33,065 nucleotides of DNA from Asticcacaulis sp. (GTDB lineage: Bacteria; Pseudomonadota; Alphaproteobacteria; Caulobacterales; Caulobacteraceae): the NCBI RefSeq assembly GCF_027484505.1, contig NZ_JAIXSV010000084.1, positions 1-33,065 of the forward strand, given 5' to 3'. A program made the position numbers and the translations under genes. This document shows positions 32,062 to 33,065 of the stretch, piece by piece. Within the stretch, counting starts at the first letter, position 1. Each line of letters begins with the position of its first letter. The notes below the pieces were generated by a model. The model had not been told where the DNA came from and made no database searches. It saw nothing but the letters and a program-made list of their open reading frames with translations.

Positions 32062-33065
32062 ATGACGGCGCTTTTCGATAATCAGACCACCTTTTCAGCT
32101 TCGTCACAGGTGTTCAGAGGCCTTGTCGGTGATATCGGCGGGACCAATGCGCGCTTTGCCATTGCCGAACGGGGCGGCGGTCAGACGAAGCTGACGGAGT
32201 TCAAGAGCTTCCATACGGATGGCTATAAGGACCTCTACGCCGTCATCGACGACTATTTCGGCGGTTTGAGCGGGCGTCCGGACCTCGATTTTTCGGTCAT
32301 CGCCGTGGCCGGGCCGGTCAATGACGGGGCCATCAAATTCACCAATCTCGACTGGCTGGTGACGGAAACTGAGCTGGCGCATCACACCTCTGCGCGCAAG
32401 GTGCGCCTGATCAACGACTATGCCGGTCTGGCCTATGCCCTGCCGCACCTTCAGGACGAAGACACCCGCCGTATCGGGCCGCTGCGCGAAGGCAAGGGCA
32501 ATGTGCACGCCGTGATGGGTGCAGGCACCGGCTTCGGCGCTTCGGTGCTGGTGGGTGGCCCCTATGGTCCCTATTGCCTCTCGACCGAAAGCGGCCATGC
32601 CTCGTGGGCGCCGGTCAATGATTTCGAGCGCGAACTCCACCGCTTCCTGTCGAAAAAGCACGGGCGCGTGACCATTGAAATGGTTCTGTCCGGCCCGGGC
32701 CTCGTCAATCTCTATAGGGCCGTGACCAATGTGCGCGGCGAACCGACGCTGGAGCTGACCCCGGCTCAGATCACCCATCTGGATGGTCCCGATGCGCAGG
32801 GTTCGCGTTATACGGTCGAAACCTTCCTCGATATTCTGGCCTCGGTCGCGGGTGACCTCAGCCTGTGCCACGGGGCGACGGCGGGCCTGTTTATCGCCGG
32901 GGGTATCGCGCCCAAGCTGGCCAAATATATCGACGAAGCGCGCTTCCGCGCCCGCATGGAGGCCAAGGCCCCGCTGGTCTCCTATGTGGAGGCCATTCCG
33001 TCGCGCATCATCACCCATGAATGTGCGGCCCTGATCGGGGCGGCCAACGCCTTGACGGACGCTGA
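32062..33065 (+). CDS. glk: Glucokinase, C-terminus cut by window edge
   Basis: The visible 334 codons start at the ATG 6 bases after the edd stop; no stop codon occurs before the right edge. It phosphorylates glucose with ATP and belongs to the PF02685 glucokinase family. Motifs are 'GLVGDIGGTNARFAIAE' (phosphate 1), 'AVAGPVNDG', 'INDYAGLAYAL', 'VMGAGTGFGASVLV' (phosphate 2), 'STESGHASWAP' and 'GLFIAGGIAPKL' (adenosine). The last visible residues 'ECAALIGAANALTDA' are usually close to the C-terminus, so only a few codons are missing. As the last visible gene of the operon it feeds glucose into zwf, pgl and edd. Confidence 0.95.
   Translation, partial: MTALFDNQTTFSASSQVFRGLVGDIGGTNARFAIAERGGGQTKLTEFKSFHTDGYKDLYAVIDDYFGGLSGRPDLDFSVIAVAGPVNDGAIKFTNLDWLVTETELAHHTSARKVRLINDYAGLAYALPHLQDEDTRRIGPLREGKGNVHAVMGAGTGFGASVLVGGPYGPYCLSTESGHASWAPVNDFERELHRFLSKKHGRVTIEMVLSGPGLVNLYRAVTNVRGEPTLELTPAQITHLDGPDAQGSRYTVETFLDILASVAGDLSLCHGATAGLFIAGGIAPKLAKYIDEARFRARMEAKAPLVSYVEAIPSRIITHECAALIGAANALTDA

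Noticed and set aside
1-33065. tRNA, rRNA, CRISPR array, insertion sequence or prophage
   Set aside because: No repeat-spacer pattern, transposase or phage protein was found, and no clover-leaf or rRNA-like sequence was recognised by eye.

Overview
The window is a GC-rich stretch of a bacterial chromosome, most likely from an alphaproteobacterium of the Caulobacteraceae (Asticcacaulis- or Caulobacter-like). I base this on a PleC-type cell-cycle kinase, a zwf-pgl-edd-glk Entner-Doudoroff operon, a phasin/3-hydroxybutyrate dehydrogenase pair, and plant-polysaccharide enzymes. Genus-level assignment is inference from protein style. No rRNA, tRNA, CRISPR array, transposase or phage gene was seen.

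Left part (1-7.6 kb): the end of a GH97 alpha-glucosidase overlaps a secreted alpha/beta-hydrolase esterase. A RelE/HigB-type toxin-antitoxin pair with its own promoter follows. Next come a FrnE-like DsbA oxidoreductase, a secreted rhamnogalacturonan acetylesterase (minus strand), an Atm1-type ABC exporter, a solitary ParD-type antitoxin with a clear promoter and operator but no toxin, and a phasin-bdhA operon for polyhydroxybutyrate metabolism.

Middle (7.7-20.7 kb): an OmpR-type two-component pair; an AAA/STAND-like ATPase with a helically phased repeat array on its promoter; a small membrane protein; glnE (control of glutamine synthetase); a three-gene ECF sigma / putative membrane anti-sigma / periplasmic-sensor operon; an EamA transporter; and a PleC-like hybrid-PAS histidine kinase next to a single-domain response regulator.

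Right part (20.7-33.1 kb): aminopeptidase N with a small palindrome-bearing in-frame insertion; an unrecognised 205-residue protein; a group III truncated haemoglobin; phosphoenolpyruvate carboxylase with a long structured leader; and the Entner-Doudoroff operon zwf-pgl-edd-glk behind a promoter overlapped by a LacI-type palindrome. The glk gene runs off the right edge.

Much of the window concerns carbon flow: sugar release, glucose oxidation by the Entner-Doudoroff route, anaplerosis by PEP carboxylase and storage as polyhydroxybutyrate. A 15-base motif is shared exactly between the phasin/bdhA and ppc upstream regions and may tie two of these together. The most unusual signals are that shared motif, the phased repeat array before the ATPase gene, the pepN insertion, the sensor protein of the ECF operon (it lacks the usual metal ligands), and the orphan ParD.
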